From positions 1 to 61,800 of the forward strand of contig JBFMCR010000010.1 in assembly GCA_040754425.1 (NCBI GenBank): DNA of 61,800 nucleotides. Reading direction: 5' to 3'. Source of the stretch: UBA6918 sp040754425 (GTDB lineage: Bacteria; Pseudomonadota; Gammaproteobacteria; Burkholderiales; Thiobacillaceae). The notes under the pieces were generated by a model that was given only the letters and a program-made list of their open reading frames with translations, made no database searches and was not told where the DNA came from. The translations under genes were made by a program, and so were the position numbers. Below, piece by piece: positions 25,347-33,582 of the stretch. Every line of letters begins with the position of its first letter. The first letter of the stretch is position 1.

Positions 25347-25565
25347 ATGGCTTACAAGATCATCAGCTCCCAATGCACCGCCTGCTCGGCCTGCGAACCG
25401 GAGTGTCCCAACAATGCCATCCGCGAGAAGGACGGCACCTTCATCATCAAGCCGGAGAAGTGCACCGAATGCATCGGTTACTTCGATGAGCCGCAGTGCG
25501 TGGCGGTCTGCCCGGTCGACAACACCTGCGTCATCGACAACAGCTACCCGCGCTATCAGGCATAG
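25347..25565 (+). CDS. fdxN: 2[4Fe-4S] ferredoxin FdxN
   Basis: The 72-residue protein has two cluster motifs, CTACSACEPEC and CTECIGYFDEPQCVAVCP; the second has the eight-residue Cys insertion typical of nif-linked FdxN. It likely supplies electrons for NifB chemistry or nitrogenase. It lies 46 bases after nifB, with a GGAGAGAAACACC ribosome region. Confidence 0.92.
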   Translation: MAYKIISSQCTACSACEPECPNNAIREKDGTFIIKPEKCTECIGYFDEPQCVAVCPVDNTCVIDNSYPRYQA

Positions 25566-25571
25566 GAGATC

Positions 25572-25940
25572 ATGATGGAATTTTCGATGACGCCTGCCGC
25601 CGAAAAGTTCGTGCGCCGCATGATCCGTTTCGGCGGCGCCGGGGACAACGCCGGCTTCCGCCTGCTGGTGAGCGCCGGCGGCTGCTCCGGGCTGGCTTCC
25701 GAATTTTCCGTGGAAGCCGCGCCGAAGGAGGGCGATGCGGTGGTCGAGGTCAACGGCATCAAGCTCTTCCTGCCGGCGGAAAGCCGCCTGCTGCTGGAAG
25801 GCGCGACCATGGACTTCGTCGACACTCCGACGAACAGCGGACTCAGCTTCCTCACCCCGAACGCGCCCGCCTGCGGCTGCGGCAGCTCCGGCGGGAGCGT
25901 GGCCAGCATCGACGTCTCCAGCATCGGGCGCAAGCACTGA
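25572..25940 (+). CDS. HesB/IscA-type iron-sulfur carrier (IscA-nif)
   Basis: The 122-residue A-type carrier has the three ligand Cys in GGCSGL and a C-terminal CGCGSS, with a short extension. It probably passes clusters from NifS-dependent assembly to Nif proteins. It follows fdxN directly. nifU is not in the window, so this may be one of few dedicated carriers in the cluster. Confidence 0.88.
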   Translation: MMEFSMTPAAEKFVRRMIRFGGAGDNAGFRLLVSAGGCSGLASEFSVEAAPKEGDAVVEVNGIKLFLPAESRLLLEGATMDFVDTPTNSGLSFLTPNAPACGCGSSGGSVASIDVSSIGRKH

Positions 25941-25950
25941 GGAGGATGAA

Positions 25951-26517
25951 ATGTCGGCGGCGTGCGCAAGCGGGGACAGGGTGATGACGCAGAATCCGGC
26001 CGCCCTGTCGGACATGGATTCCGCCTGGCTGGAACAGGCCTGTTTCGGCGGCAATCTTCCGGAACAGGCCGAGCGGCACTTGCGACTGGCCGGAATCAAC
26101 TACCGGCACGATGCCGTCGCGGAAAACCACTTGTTCCAGGCCAAGTTGCTGGCGCCGGGCCATGCCGCGGTGCTGATCGCGCTCTACCGCTTCTACTTCT
26201 ACAAGGGGCGCCTGCTCGACGCGCTGGAAGTGGCGCAGCGCTGCATCGCCAAGGCGGCGGATGACAACAAGCTTAACGCGGACTGGCGCCGCGTGCAGCC
26301 GGGCGATGCCGCCTTCGGCAGCTACGATGCGGTGCTGCCGCGCTTCTATCTTTTCAGCCTGAAGGCGTACGGCTATCTGCAAATGCGCCTGGGCCGGCTG
26401 GGCGAAAGCGAGGCCGCGCTGAAGAAAATGCTGGAACTCGATCCCAGCGACAAGCTGAATGCGGCGCTCTTGCTCAAGGTGTTGTACCGCCGCGGGCGGG
26501 AGGATGAGGATGAATGA
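25951..26517 (+). CDS. TPR-like nif-linked protein
   Basis: The 188-residue all-helical protein contains tetratricopeptide-like pairs: PGHAAVLIALYRFYFYKGRL with DALEVAQRC, and AYGYLQMRLGRLGESEAALK with KMLELDPSD. It has no signal. Proteins of this kind occur in proteobacterial nif clusters and may scaffold assembly; the exact role is not known. Its end overlaps the start of the LRV gene by eight bases. Confidence 0.75.
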   Translation: MSAACASGDRVMTQNPAALSDMDSAWLEQACFGGNLPEQAERHLRLAGINYRHDAVAENHLFQAKLLAPGHAAVLIALYRFYFYKGRLLDALEVAQRCIAKAADDNKLNADWRRVQPGDAAFGSYDAVLPRFYLFSLKAYGYLQMRLGRLGESEAALKKMLELDPSDKLNAALLLKVLYRRGREDEDE

Positions 26518-27298
26518 CATCGGCCCGCCCACCGACTGGCAGGGCAGCCAGCTCGATTGTGCAAGCTGCCCAAGCCGCGAACTCAAGACGCAGGGCCGCT
26601 GCCAGTTGGGCCTGGCCTGCGTGCATGACCGCTACGCGAGGCGCATAGACCGCTTTTTCTTCCGGAATCCGGACCTGGCCAGGGATTTTCTGGAACACCC
26701 GTATTTCGAAGTGCGTGCGGTGGCGGCCAAGTATGTGGACGTCTTCCACCTGCCGCAGCTCATCGGCGATCCGGACGAAACCGTCCGCGGCAGTGCGGCA
26801 GTCAGGCTGCCGTTGAAACAGTTGCGCAAACTGGTTTTCGACCCGCATCGCGAAGTCAGAATCCGGGTGGCGGCCAGACTGGATCCCCATGACCTGGGAG
26901 AAATGATCAGTGACAGGGATTACTACGTCAGGCAGGTGGTGGCAAAGCGCCTCCCTGAAAGCCTTCTTGCACGGATGATGCACGACGAGGAACCGGCCGT
27001 GCGCCGCGTGATTGCGGGCCGCATCAGCGAGGCCATGCTGGCGGGCATGGCTGCGGATGAGGATGCCGAGGTGCGCCGTGAGGTCGCGGCGCGCATGAAG
27101 CCTGCGCAACTGCAACTGTTTCTTGGCGATCCCGACTGGCGCGTGCGCTATGAAGTGGCGAGGCGGGCGGAGCCCAGGCACTTGCAGCGCCTGGCAAACG
27201 ATGCGGACGAACTCGTGCGCGAACTCGTGCGCCAGCGTTTGGGGGCCGGGGGAATCAGCCGGTTGCAGGCATGCAAGCCGGCATGTCAGCCGTTCTGA
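26510..27298 (+). CDS. 4Fe-4S leucine-rich repeat variant (LRV) protein
   Basis: The 262-residue protein has an N-terminal cluster-type Cys set, CASC then CQLGLAC, typical of the LRV_FeS domain. After it come about eight 24-residue helical repeats (residues 55-245) with HEAT-like patterns such as EVRIRVAARLDP and AVRRVIAGRISE. Azotobacter has an LRV protein linked to nif. The role is unknown; protein binding plus a redox cluster is likely. The start could be ATG 26510 or ATG 26504. Confidence 0.85.
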   Translation: MNDIGPPTDWQGSQLDCASCPSRELKTQGRCQLGLACVHDRYARRIDRFFFRNPDLARDFLEHPYFEVRAVAAKYVDVFHLPQLIGDPDETVRGSAAVRLPLKQLRKLVFDPHREVRIRVAARLDPHDLGEMISDRDYYVRQVVAKRLPESLLARMMHDEEPAVRRVIAGRISEAMLAGMAADEDAEVRREVAARMKPAQLQLFLGDPDWRVRYEVARRAEPRHLQRLANDADELVRELVRQRLGAGGISRLQACKPACQPF

Positions 27299-27308
27299 GA
27301 GGAGAAAA

Positions 27309-27614
27309 ATGGCCAGGATCAGCCGTGACAGCGACATCGTGGAAATCACCGCCGAGCCGATCTTCGACTACGGTCAGAAGGTGCGTTCCACCAAGACCGT
27401 GCGCAATGACGGGACGTACCCCGGCAAGGACATCGGCGAAATCCTGGTGAAAAAGGGCGATGTCGGCTACGTCACCAGCATCGGCACTTTTCTGCAGCAG
27501 TTTTACATCTATGCGGTGGACTTCGTCGACACCGGCCACCGCGTCGGCATGCGCGGCAAGGAGCTGGAGCCGGTCGAGGACGGAACGGCGCGTAACGAGG
27601 AGAAGGCGGCATGA
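27309..27614 (+). CDS. nifZ: NifZ
   Basis: The 101-residue protein has the NifZ core: FDYGQKVRSTKTVRNDGTYP and GDVGYVTSIGTFLQQFYIYA. NifZ helps form the second P-cluster in the NifDK protein. It is followed, with a four-base overlap, by a second NifZ-like gene. Confidence 0.9.
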   Translation: MARISRDSDIVEITAEPIFDYGQKVRSTKTVRNDGTYPGKDIGEILVKKGDVGYVTSIGTFLQQFYIYAVDFVDTGHRVGMRGKELEPVEDGTARNEEKAA

Positions 27615-27850
27615 TCGAAGCGCGCCAACCGAAATACCGGTGGGGCCAGCGCATCGTGGCGACGGCCGATCTGTTCAACGACGGCACCTATCCGGAGCGC
27701 GAGCCGGAGGCTTTGCTGGTCGCGACCGGCACACCTGGAGAAATCGTCAATGTCGGCTATCACGAGGAACTCGACCTTCCTGTCTACCTGGTGGAATTCC
27801 AGGCGGGGGCAGTGGTGGGCTGTTTCGAAGAAGAAATCACGCCGGCATGA
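27611..27850 (+). CDS. second, shorter NifZ-domain protein
   Basis: The 79-residue product repeats the NifZ pattern: YRWGQRIVATADLFNDGTYP, then GTPGEIVNVGYHEELDLPVYLVEF. It lacks the C-terminal charged tail of the first copy. Overlap (ATGA) with nifZ suggests coupled translation. It may be a tandem duplicate that has become specialised, or a partner of the first. Confidence 0.8.
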   Translation: MIEARQPKYRWGQRIVATADLFNDGTYPEREPEALLVATGTPGEIVNVGYHEELDLPVYLVEFQAGAVVGCFEEEITPA

Positions 27851-27860
27851 AGGGCGCGGC

Positions 27861-28184
27861 ATGGGAATGCATCCCAACGATGTCGATCGCAAACGCATCG
27901 AGAAAGCGCTGTCCGGGCGGGCGCGCTATCGCTACGTGAGCCCGGAAGTGCGCGCGGAGGAGGGCGGCTACCGCATCCTGAGCCCTTGCTGCTCGCGCAA
28001 CATCGACAAGGAGGGCGGGGTGATCGATATCGCCCGCCTCGAGTACGTAAGCGAATTGCGGCACTGGCGCCTGTATCACAAGGACCATGCGCTACAGGCA
28101 TGGAAGCTCTATGGGGAGTTCGGCTCCCTCGAACGGCTGCTGCAATTTTTGAACAAGGATCCGGAGCGGACTTTCTGGCAATGA
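27861..28184 (+). CDS. nif-linked hypothetical protein
   Basis: The 107-residue protein starts MGMHPNDVDRKRIEKALSGR and has a conserved-looking RYRYVSPEV..GGYRILSPCCSRNID core and a C-terminal LYGEFGSLERLLQFLNKDPERTFWQ. The paired Cys (PCCSR) and many aromatic residues suggest a small globular protein. It resembles small conserved proteins of nif clusters, but I cannot name the family with confidence. It overlaps nifS by four bases. Confidence 0.65.
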   Translation: MGMHPNDVDRKRIEKALSGRARYRYVSPEVRAEEGGYRILSPCCSRNIDKEGGVIDIARLEYVSELRHWRLYHKDHALQAWKLYGEFGSLERLLQFLNKDPERTFWQ

Positions 28185-29347
28185 GGAAAATGGACGACGC
28201 CATTTATCTGGACAACAACGCCACCACCATGCTCGCCCCCGAGTGTGTCGTGCCGGTGTTCGAGTGCCTGTGCGTTAGCTATGGCAATCCGTCCAGCAAG
28301 CACGGCGCCGGGACTCGCGCGAAGGAGCGTCTGGAGCAGGCGCGCGCATCGGTCGCGCGCATGCTGAATGCAGCGCCGGCGGAAGTCGTATTCACTTCCG
28401 GCGGCACCGAATCCAATCATCTTGCCATTCTCGGCGCGCTTGCGGCAAGACCGGACAGGCGCCATGTGGTGGTGAGCGCAGTCGAGCATCCTTCCACCCT
28501 GCAGCTTCTGGATCATCTCGAAGGCAATGGCGTGCGGGTGACCCGTCTGCCGGTTGGTCGGGAAGGGGGGATCGATCTTGCCGCGCTGGAAAATTCCATT
28601 ACCCCGGACACCGCGCTGGTGTCGCTGATGTGGGCCAACAACGAAACCGGCGTGCTGTTCCCCGTTGCCGAGGCGGCCCGCATCGCCAAGGCAAGGGGTG
28701 TGCTGTTCCACAGCGATGCGGTGCAGGCAGCGGGCAAGACAACGATCGACCTTGCCGATGTGCCGGCCGACCTGGTTTCGATTTCCGGCCACAAGTTCCA
28801 TGCACCCAAGGGAACGGGCGCGCTGTTCGTGCGCAAGGGGCTCAAGCTCCCGCCATCGATGTTCGGGCATCAGGAGCGCAAACGCCGCGGCGGCACCGAG
28901 AATCTGCCCGGCATCGTCGGCATGGGCATGGCCTGCGAACTCGCCGCCATCGAACTGCAAGCCCATGTCGCCGACATGGCGGCGTTGCGCGAGCGCTTCG
29001 AAACGGACCTGCTGGCGCGCGTTCCCATCGCCGCCATCAACGGCGGCAGCCTGCCGCGCGTGGCCAATACCAGCAGCGTGCGCTTCGGCACGCTGGAGGC
29101 GGAACTCATCATCGACCGGTTGGACAAGGCAGGCATTCATGTCTCCTCCGGCGCCGCGTGCACCGCGGGCGGCAGCGCGCCTTCGCATGTGCTGGCTGCC
29201 ATGGGGCTTTCCGAGGCGGAAGCAAGGGCGACCGTCCGCTTCTCCATGAGCCGCTACACGACCCGGGGCGAGATCGACCGCACGCTCGATACGCTGGCTG
29301 CAATTCTCAAACCCATGATCGCCGATTCAATCCCGGTGGCGGCGTGA
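28181..29347 (+). CDS. nifS: NifS cysteine desulfurase
   Basis: A 388-residue PLP enzyme that takes sulfur from cysteine for nitrogenase clusters. The PLP lysine is in SISGHKFHAPKGTGALF and the active Cys in SSGAACTAGGSAPSHVL. The N-terminal IYLDNNATTMLAPE is typical of NifS/IscS. The start overlaps the previous stop (ATGA); ATG 28190 is an alternative. Position in the operon supports NifS rather than IscS. Confidence 0.93.
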   Translation: MRKMDDAIYLDNNATTMLAPECVVPVFECLCVSYGNPSSKHGAGTRAKERLEQARASVARMLNAAPAEVVFTSGGTESNHLAILGALAARPDRRHVVVSAVEHPSTLQLLDHLEGNGVRVTRLPVGREGGIDLAALENSITPDTALVSLMWANNETGVLFPVAEAARIAKARGVLFHSDAVQAAGKTTIDLADVPADLVSISGHKFHAPKGTGALFVRKGLKLPPSMFGHQERKRRGGTENLPGIVGMGMACELAAIELQAHVADMAALRERFETDLLARVPIAAINGGSLPRVANTSSVRFGTLEAELIIDRLDKAGIHVSSGAACTAGGSAPSHVLAAMGLSEAEARATVRFSMSRYTTRGEIDRTLDTLAAILKPMIADSIPVAA

Positions 29348-29386
29348 ACGGCTTTCCGTTTTTTTTGAGGCCCGCAAGGAAACACC

Positions 29387-29596
29387 ATGAAAGTAATGAT
29401 TCGAAAAGACGCCCGGGGAACCCTTTCCGCCTATGTGGCGAAGAAGGATCTGGAAGAGCCCATCGTGTCCATGGAACAGGAAGGCATGTGGGGCGGCGTG
29501 GTGACGCTGGCCAACGGCTGGCGCCTGGAATTGCCCGAAATGGCGCCGGAAACATCCCTGCCCGTCACCGTGGAAGCCCGTCGCCTGGGAGAGTGA
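29387..29596 (+). CDS. nifT: NifT
   Basis: The 69-residue NifT protein starts MKVMIRKDARGTLSAYVAKK and contains EEPIVSMEQEGMWGG and LANGWRLELP, as usual. Its function is not established and it is not essential in tested species. In many genomes nifT follows nifK; here it is in the nifB operon. Confidence 0.9.
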   Translation: MKVMIRKDARGTLSAYVAKKDLEEPIVSMEQEGMWGGVVTLANGWRLELPEMAPETSLPVTVEARRLGE

Positions 29597-29597
29597 C

Positions 29598-29855
29598 ATG
29601 ATCAGCCAGGACGACCTTGCCCGCATCGACGGGCTCTTGGCGGAACCGGCGGCAGGCAATCCGCTGGGGGATTTCCGCAAGAACTTCCCCGGCCTCTCGC
29701 TCACCCGCTGCGATGCCCAGGACATGAGCGGAGAGCCGGCTTTCCGCGAGTACACGAAGTACAACCTCTATCTGGTGGACGGTCGCGACCACTGCTGGCG
29801 CATCACCGACGATCCGGGCTCGGCGACCGGGATTGTGCTGGCTGTACGGAATTGA
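29598..29855 (+). CDS. small nif-linked protein after nifT
   Basis: The 85-residue acidic protein starts MISQDDLARIDGLLAE and contains a single Cys and a C-terminal LYLVDGRDHCWRITDDPG segment. It starts two bases after nifT, so it is co-translated. Similar small proteins seem to occur in other nif clusters, but I cannot name the family or role. Confidence 0.65.
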   Translation: MISQDDLARIDGLLAEPAAGNPLGDFRKNFPGLSLTRCDAQDMSGEPAFREYTKYNLYLVDGRDHCWRITDDPGSATGIVLAVRN

Positions 29856-29930
29856 TTGCTCATGACATTCGCTATCGGAACAATCGCGCCCTCGCCCCTG
29901 CCACGCTTTTCGAGGGAGAGGGGTGCTCTT

Positions 29931-29951
29931 CCTTCTCCCTCCGGGAGAAGG
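29931..29951. repeat. hairpin of the common CCCTC/GAGGG intergenic repeat
   Basis: CCTTCTCCC pairs with GGGAGAAGG around TCC. The surrounding 29880-29925 has further CCTCGCCCCTG / GAGGGAGAGG stretches. The same type of element lies at 9534 and about 19,250-19,310. It sits between the nifT group and the DegT gene and may end or trim the transcript. Confidence 0.6.
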
Positions 29952-30022
29952 CGGCGCGCAGCGCAGGATATGGGCGCGCCTTGCGAATCGGGCGATTTTG
30001 TAAGGTTCGACAAGGAAACGTC

Positions 30023-31171
30023 ATGAGCCAAGGCTGGATCCCGCTCTCCGATCCCGACATCAGCGTGCTTGAGCTGGAGGCGGTGAGCGACGTGCTGAAA
30101 TCGCCGCGCCTCTCCCGGGGCCCGGCGGTGGCGGCTTTCGAGTCTGCATTTGCCGCTTATGCCGATCGCAGGCAGGGCATCGCGGTTTCCAGCGGCACGC
30201 TGGGCCTCTTGCTGGCGCTGAAAGCCATGGGCATCGGACCGGGCGACGAGGTCATCGCCTCGCCCTACAGCTGGCACCAGATCGCGCACGCCATCGCGCT
30301 CGTCGGCGCCAAACCGGTGTTCGCCGACATCGATTACTGGTCAGGCACCCTGGCGCCGGACAAGGCCGAAGCCGCCATCACGCCCGGCACCCGCGCCATC
30401 CTGGCCGGCAACACCAACGGCCATCCGGCACAGTGGTCGGCGCTGCGCGAAATCGCCACGCGCCACGGGCTGCGGTTGATAGAAGACTCCACCGAGGCCA
30501 TCGGTTCCACCTACCAGGGCCGTCGCGTGGGCGGTTTCGGCGATGTCGCGATATTCGATTTTTCCCAGCCGTCCGCATTGACTTGCGGCGAGGGCGGCAT
30601 GGTGCTGACCGATGACAAGGAACTGGCCGGCAGGCTGCGCTATCTTTGCAACCGCAAGCTCGACGAGCGCTTCTCCGTCGTCGTCACTGGCATGCTGCCG
30701 TATCAGGCCGGCATGAACGAAGTCACCGCGGCACTCGGGATGGCCCAGCTCGAACGCATCGGGAAGATCCTCGATCGGCGCAAGAACATCGAACTGGCCT
30801 ATTACGATGCCGTGAAATCCTTCGAGGGCATCAAAGATCCCTACATCGGGCCGGAGGTCACCGAGGTGCACTGGTTTCTGTACCTGGTGCACCTGGGAAC
30901 GCGCTTTGCCAAAAGCAGCCGCGATGCCATCGTCAACGACCTCGCCACCGAGAAGGTGGAGGCCGCAGCCTATTGCCAGCCGCAGCACCTGCAAGCGTTC
31001 TACGCCAATCTGGGCTACCGCAAGGGCGACTTCAAGGTTGCCGAGAAAGTGGCAGATCGAATCATCGCGCTGCCTTTCCATGCGCACCTGACCGAGGACC
31101 AGATCGGCTTCATCGTGAAAACCGCAAAAGACGCGTCGATCAACATCGGCGCGGGTTCTGCCATTTATTAG
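30023..31171 (+). CDS. DegT/DnrJ-family protein lacking the PLP lysine
   Basis: The 382-residue protein has the fold-type I aminotransferase layout of sugar aminotransferases: EVIASPYSWHQIAHAI, LRLIEDSTEAIGSTYQGRRVG and the GEGGMVLTDD motif. The usual internal-aldimine lysine lies seven residues into the FSFH-x2-K-x4-GEGG stretch. Here it is FDFSQPSALTCGEGG, so Ser184 takes the lysine position. It may be non-catalytic, use PLP differently, or act as a sensor or scaffold. No sugar pathway genes are near; it sits inside the nif cluster. Confidence 0.8.
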   Translation: MSQGWIPLSDPDISVLELEAVSDVLKSPRLSRGPAVAAFESAFAAYADRRQGIAVSSGTLGLLLALKAMGIGPGDEVIASPYSWHQIAHAIALVGAKPVFADIDYWSGTLAPDKAEAAITPGTRAILAGNTNGHPAQWSALREIATRHGLRLIEDSTEAIGSTYQGRRVGGFGDVAIFDFSQPSALTCGEGGMVLTDDKELAGRLRYLCNRKLDERFSVVVTGMLPYQAGMNEVTAALGMAQLERIGKILDRRKNIELAYYDAVKSFEGIKDPYIGPEVTEVHWFLYLVHLGTRFAKSSRDAIVNDLATEKVEAAAYCQPQHLQAFYANLGYRKGDFKVAEKVADRIIALPFHAHLTEDQIGFIVKTAKDASINIGAGSAIY

Positions 31172-31241
31172 GGGCGTGAAATTAGCATTAACAGGCCCCA
31201 TGACTTATTTCCGTTTGATCAGACACACAAGGAAGAGTGAA

Positions 31242-31544
31242 ATGCCGGTACTGACCATCATGCCCTCGGGCAAGACCCTGCAATACAACGAAGGAATGAG
31301 CATCCTCGAAGCCCTGCTCGCGGCCGGAGAAAAGGTCGGCAAGTGCGGCGGCAAGGCCGAATGCGGCTCCTGCCACATCTTCGTCCACGACGGCCGCAAG
31401 AGCCTGTCCAAGGTTCAGAAAAGCGAGAACGAAAAGCTCGACACCATCGTCGGCGTCGGCTCCAAGTCCCGCCTGGCCTGCCAGGCCAAGCTGGGAGCCG
31501 AGGACGTCACCATCGAACTCTTGGGCTTCGGCTCAGGTTTGTGA
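31242..31544 (+). CDS. 2Fe-2S ferredoxin
   Basis: The 100-residue ferredoxin has the plant/adrenodoxin-like cluster motif CGGKAECGSC and a distal Cys in LACQAKLG. It starts at ATG 31242; upstream in-frame starts are unlikely. In this position it may feed electrons to nitrogenase or cluster assembly. Confidence 0.85.
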   Translation: MPVLTIMPSGKTLQYNEGMSILEALLAAGEKVGKCGGKAECGSCHIFVHDGRKSLSKVQKSENEKLDTIVGVGSKSRLACQAKLGAEDVTIELLGFGSGL

Positions 31545-31640
31545 GGGGTCAGGGGTCAGGGGAAGTGCTTCGCGCGTTTTTTCCGGCGCAGTCTGCACCA
31601 GCATCCCCCTGATTCCCGAATCCCGCCCCCCCCGCCTAAA
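31545..31640. repeat. GGGTCAG heptamers and partner repeat
   Basis: GGGGTCAGGGGTCAGGGG follows the ferredoxin stop, and CCCCCTGATTCCCGAATCCC lies near 31603-31622. The first is the complement of the array after nifA (CTGACCC); the second resembles the complement of the CAGGATT/CGGGATT array there. Together they can pair as a stem. Confidence 0.6.
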
Positions 31641-31656
31641 CAAAAGGAGAAACGAA

Positions 31657-31872
31657 ATGGACAAGGATGAAGTCATGATTCACGTGCGCTTTGCACCCAA
31701 CGGCGCCGTCACCGAAATCGGCGAGCGCCCCGGCGAGCTTTCTGCACAGGAGTGGTTCAACCTGCTGAGCCGTGCGAGCCGGGACAATTACCAGACCCTG
31801 TCCGGCGGGCGCGCCATTTTTCGCCTGCCGCGCGCGGAAGTGGAGCAGTTGAAGGCGTCGGCATCTACCTAA
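31657..31872 (+). CDS. small nif-linked hypothetical protein
   Basis: The 71-residue protein MDKDEVMIHVRFAPNGAVTE has an alpha/beta look and no Cys. An AAAAGGAG ribosome site lies upstream. It starts a pair with the SIR2-like gene, 12 bases apart, so a joint role is likely. Family unknown. Confidence 0.65.
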   Translation: MDKDEVMIHVRFAPNGAVTEIGERPGELSAQEWFNLLSRASRDNYQTLSGGRAIFRLPRAEVEQLKASAST

Positions 31873-31884
31873 AGGAGAAGCATC

Positions 31885-32754
31885 ATGGACAAGGTCGACG
31901 CCCCGCTGGGCGAAATTTCCGCCTGCCTGGAAGAGGGCGGAATCGTGCCTTATCTGGGGCCGGGCGTGCTCGATCTGGTTCCAGGCGGCAGCCCGGTGCC
32001 CAGCTCGCCCGAGGATCTGGTGCAGCGCCTGGTGGCGAAATCGAGCGTGCCGTTCAAGATCCGCGGCAACCTCACTGCCGCCGCGCAGTACATCGAGAAT
32101 TTCAAGCACCGCAAGACCCTGGTCGGCATCATGGCCGAGGCTTTCGCCCCCGGCGTGCCGCCGACCGCGCTGCACAAGTATCTTGCGCGCATCGTGCGCA
32201 AGCCGCTCTTGATCGTCGATGCCTGGTATGACAATGCCATGGAAACCGCACTCGAGGTGCGCAATCTGTGGGGACAGGTGCAGGGCGTTAGCCAGTCCGA
32301 GCACTTCGGCACCTGGGTGCATTACTTCCGCCCCAACGGCATGCAGGCCGACCCCTTCGAGGCCGATACCTGGGACACCCTGCTGTACAAGCCCCTGGGC
32401 TCGATTTCTCCGGCGAAGAATTTTCTCGTTTCGGATACCGACTTCGTCGAAGTGCTGACCGAGATCGACATCCAGACCCCGATCCCCGACATCGTGCAGC
32501 AGCTGCGCAGCGGCCAGCATTTCCTGTTCCTCGGCTGCCGCTTCCGCAACCAGCTGGAGCGCACCTTCGCGCGCCAGATCATGAAGCGTTCCTCCGACAG
32601 GCACTGGGCCGTGCTGCCGGGCGAACTCACCAGAAACGAAGCGCGCTTCCTGCAGGAGCAGAACATCATCCGCATCGACATGACGCTGGAAGAGTTCGTC
32701 CGGCGCTTGACAGGAGAATCGGTGCTGCCGGAAATGGCGGCCGTTTCCGTCTGA
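31885..32754 (+). CDS. SIR2-like domain protein in the nif cluster
   Basis: The 289-residue protein has an N-terminal EEGGIVPYLGPGVLDLVPG that resembles the first NAD-binding loop of SIR2-like (Rossmann) domains, and a later GQHFLFLGCRFRNQLERTFA that matches a second SIR2-like element. No zinc-binding Cys quartet of classical deacetylases is present, so it belongs nearer to the SIR2-like NAD-binding group. It could deacetylate, bind or hydrolyse NAD. Its placement next to ferredoxin genes suggests a link between NAD status and nitrogenase; that is inference. Confidence 0.55.
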   Translation: MDKVDAPLGEISACLEEGGIVPYLGPGVLDLVPGGSPVPSSPEDLVQRLVAKSSVPFKIRGNLTAAAQYIENFKHRKTLVGIMAEAFAPGVPPTALHKYLARIVRKPLLIVDAWYDNAMETALEVRNLWGQVQGVSQSEHFGTWVHYFRPNGMQADPFEADTWDTLLYKPLGSISPAKNFLVSDTDFVEVLTEIDIQTPIPDIVQQLRSGQHFLFLGCRFRNQLERTFARQIMKRSSDRHWAVLPGELTRNEARFLQEQNIIRIDMTLEEFVRRLTGESVLPEMAAVSV

Positions 32755-32782
32755 CGCAAAACCTGCCTGACGCAAAACCTGC
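32751..32782. repeat. 16-bp tandem duplication at the end of the SIR2-like gene
   Basis: CTGACGCAAAACCTGC occurs twice back to back; the first copy includes the stop codon (TGA at 32752-32754). The rest of the gap to 32980 shows no gene and no clear sigma54 promoter. Confidence 0.8.
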
Positions 32783-32980
32783 CCTCGGGATCGTCCCTGC
32801 CGGTTTCGATGCCTGCCCGCGCAACGATGACGAACGCTACCGCGCCATTGGCAAATGCGGGCTGGCACCAAAAACCCGTGCCCACGGTGCAGATACGTCG
32901 GCCAGCGTCTAATATGGAAGAACAGGGGGAGAAATCCGTCCCATTCAGCCATAATCCATGTATCGCCATAAAGACACGCC

Positions 32981-33406
32981 ATGCCCGAACTGAACGAAAC
33001 CGAAATTTCCGCCTTGCAGGAGGCGCTCGACGATGAATACCGCGCATGGGCGACTTACGATCGGGTGATTCATGACTTCGGTCCGGTCCGTCCTTTCATC
33101 AATATCCGGGACGCCGAGGCCAGGCACATTTCCGCACTGCAAGCCCTGTTCGCGCGCTACGGGCTGGCCATACCCGGGAATTCGTGGCCAGGCAAGATCG
33201 AGAGCTACCGCAGCGTGCAGGAAGCCTGCGCCGCGGGAGTCGATGCCGAGATCGAGAATGATCGCCTGTACGCGCGGCTATTGGAGGCGACCCGGCGGCC
33301 CGACATTCTCGCCGTCTTTCGCAACCTGCAGGAGGCATCTCGGGAACGCCATCTGCCGGCCTTTCGACGCTGCGTCGAGCGCGACGGACAGGGAAGGGCG
33401 GCATGA
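32981..33406 (+). CDS. ferritin-like four-helix protein
   Basis: The 141-residue helical protein starts MPELNETEISALQEALDDEY and has the pattern ALDDEYRAWATYDRVI, RDAEARHISALQALFARYG and NDRLYARLLEATRR. This fits the DUF2202/ferritin-like group, with Glu and His residues that could bind a di-metal site. Iron handling or peroxide protection is likely. It heads a group coupled to a 59-residue orf and a methyltransferase. Confidence 0.6.
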   Translation: MPELNETEISALQEALDDEYRAWATYDRVIHDFGPVRPFINIRDAEARHISALQALFARYGLAIPGNSWPGKIESYRSVQEACAAGVDAEIENDRLYARLLEATRRPDILAVFRNLQEASRERHLPAFRRCVERDGQGRAA

Positions 33407-33582
33407 CCTCGCCCGGTGAAGAAGGCGGCGGCACCTTCGCTGGCATCGAGCCGCCGCCAGGCGAAAATTCTTTGCCGCCGGTCGGCGAAGCGGTCGCGGC
33501 AGCACAGTCGGAAGCCGCGCGCAGCAACGACCACCCCGAACCCTGTTCGGCCGCGCTGCGGGAGTTGCCGGCCCGTGCCTAG
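33403..33582 (+). CDS. 59-residue Pro/Glu/Ala-rich orf bridging two genes
   Basis: ATG 33403 overlaps the ferritin-like stop (ATGA), and the frame (start MTSPGEEGGGTFAGIEPPPG) ends TAG at 33580-33582, eight bases past the GTG start of the methyltransferase. The product looks disordered. It may serve mainly to couple translation of its neighbours. Confidence 0.4.
   Translation: MTSPGEEGGGTFAGIEPPPGENSLPPVGEAVAAAQSEAARSNDHPEPCSAALRELPARA

Noticed and set aside
32871..32886. A possible sigma54 promoter before the ferritin-like gene (CTGGCACC).
   Set aside because: No GC dinucleotide lies ten bases after the GG in a TTGC context, and no TGT-N10-ACA site was seen upstream.
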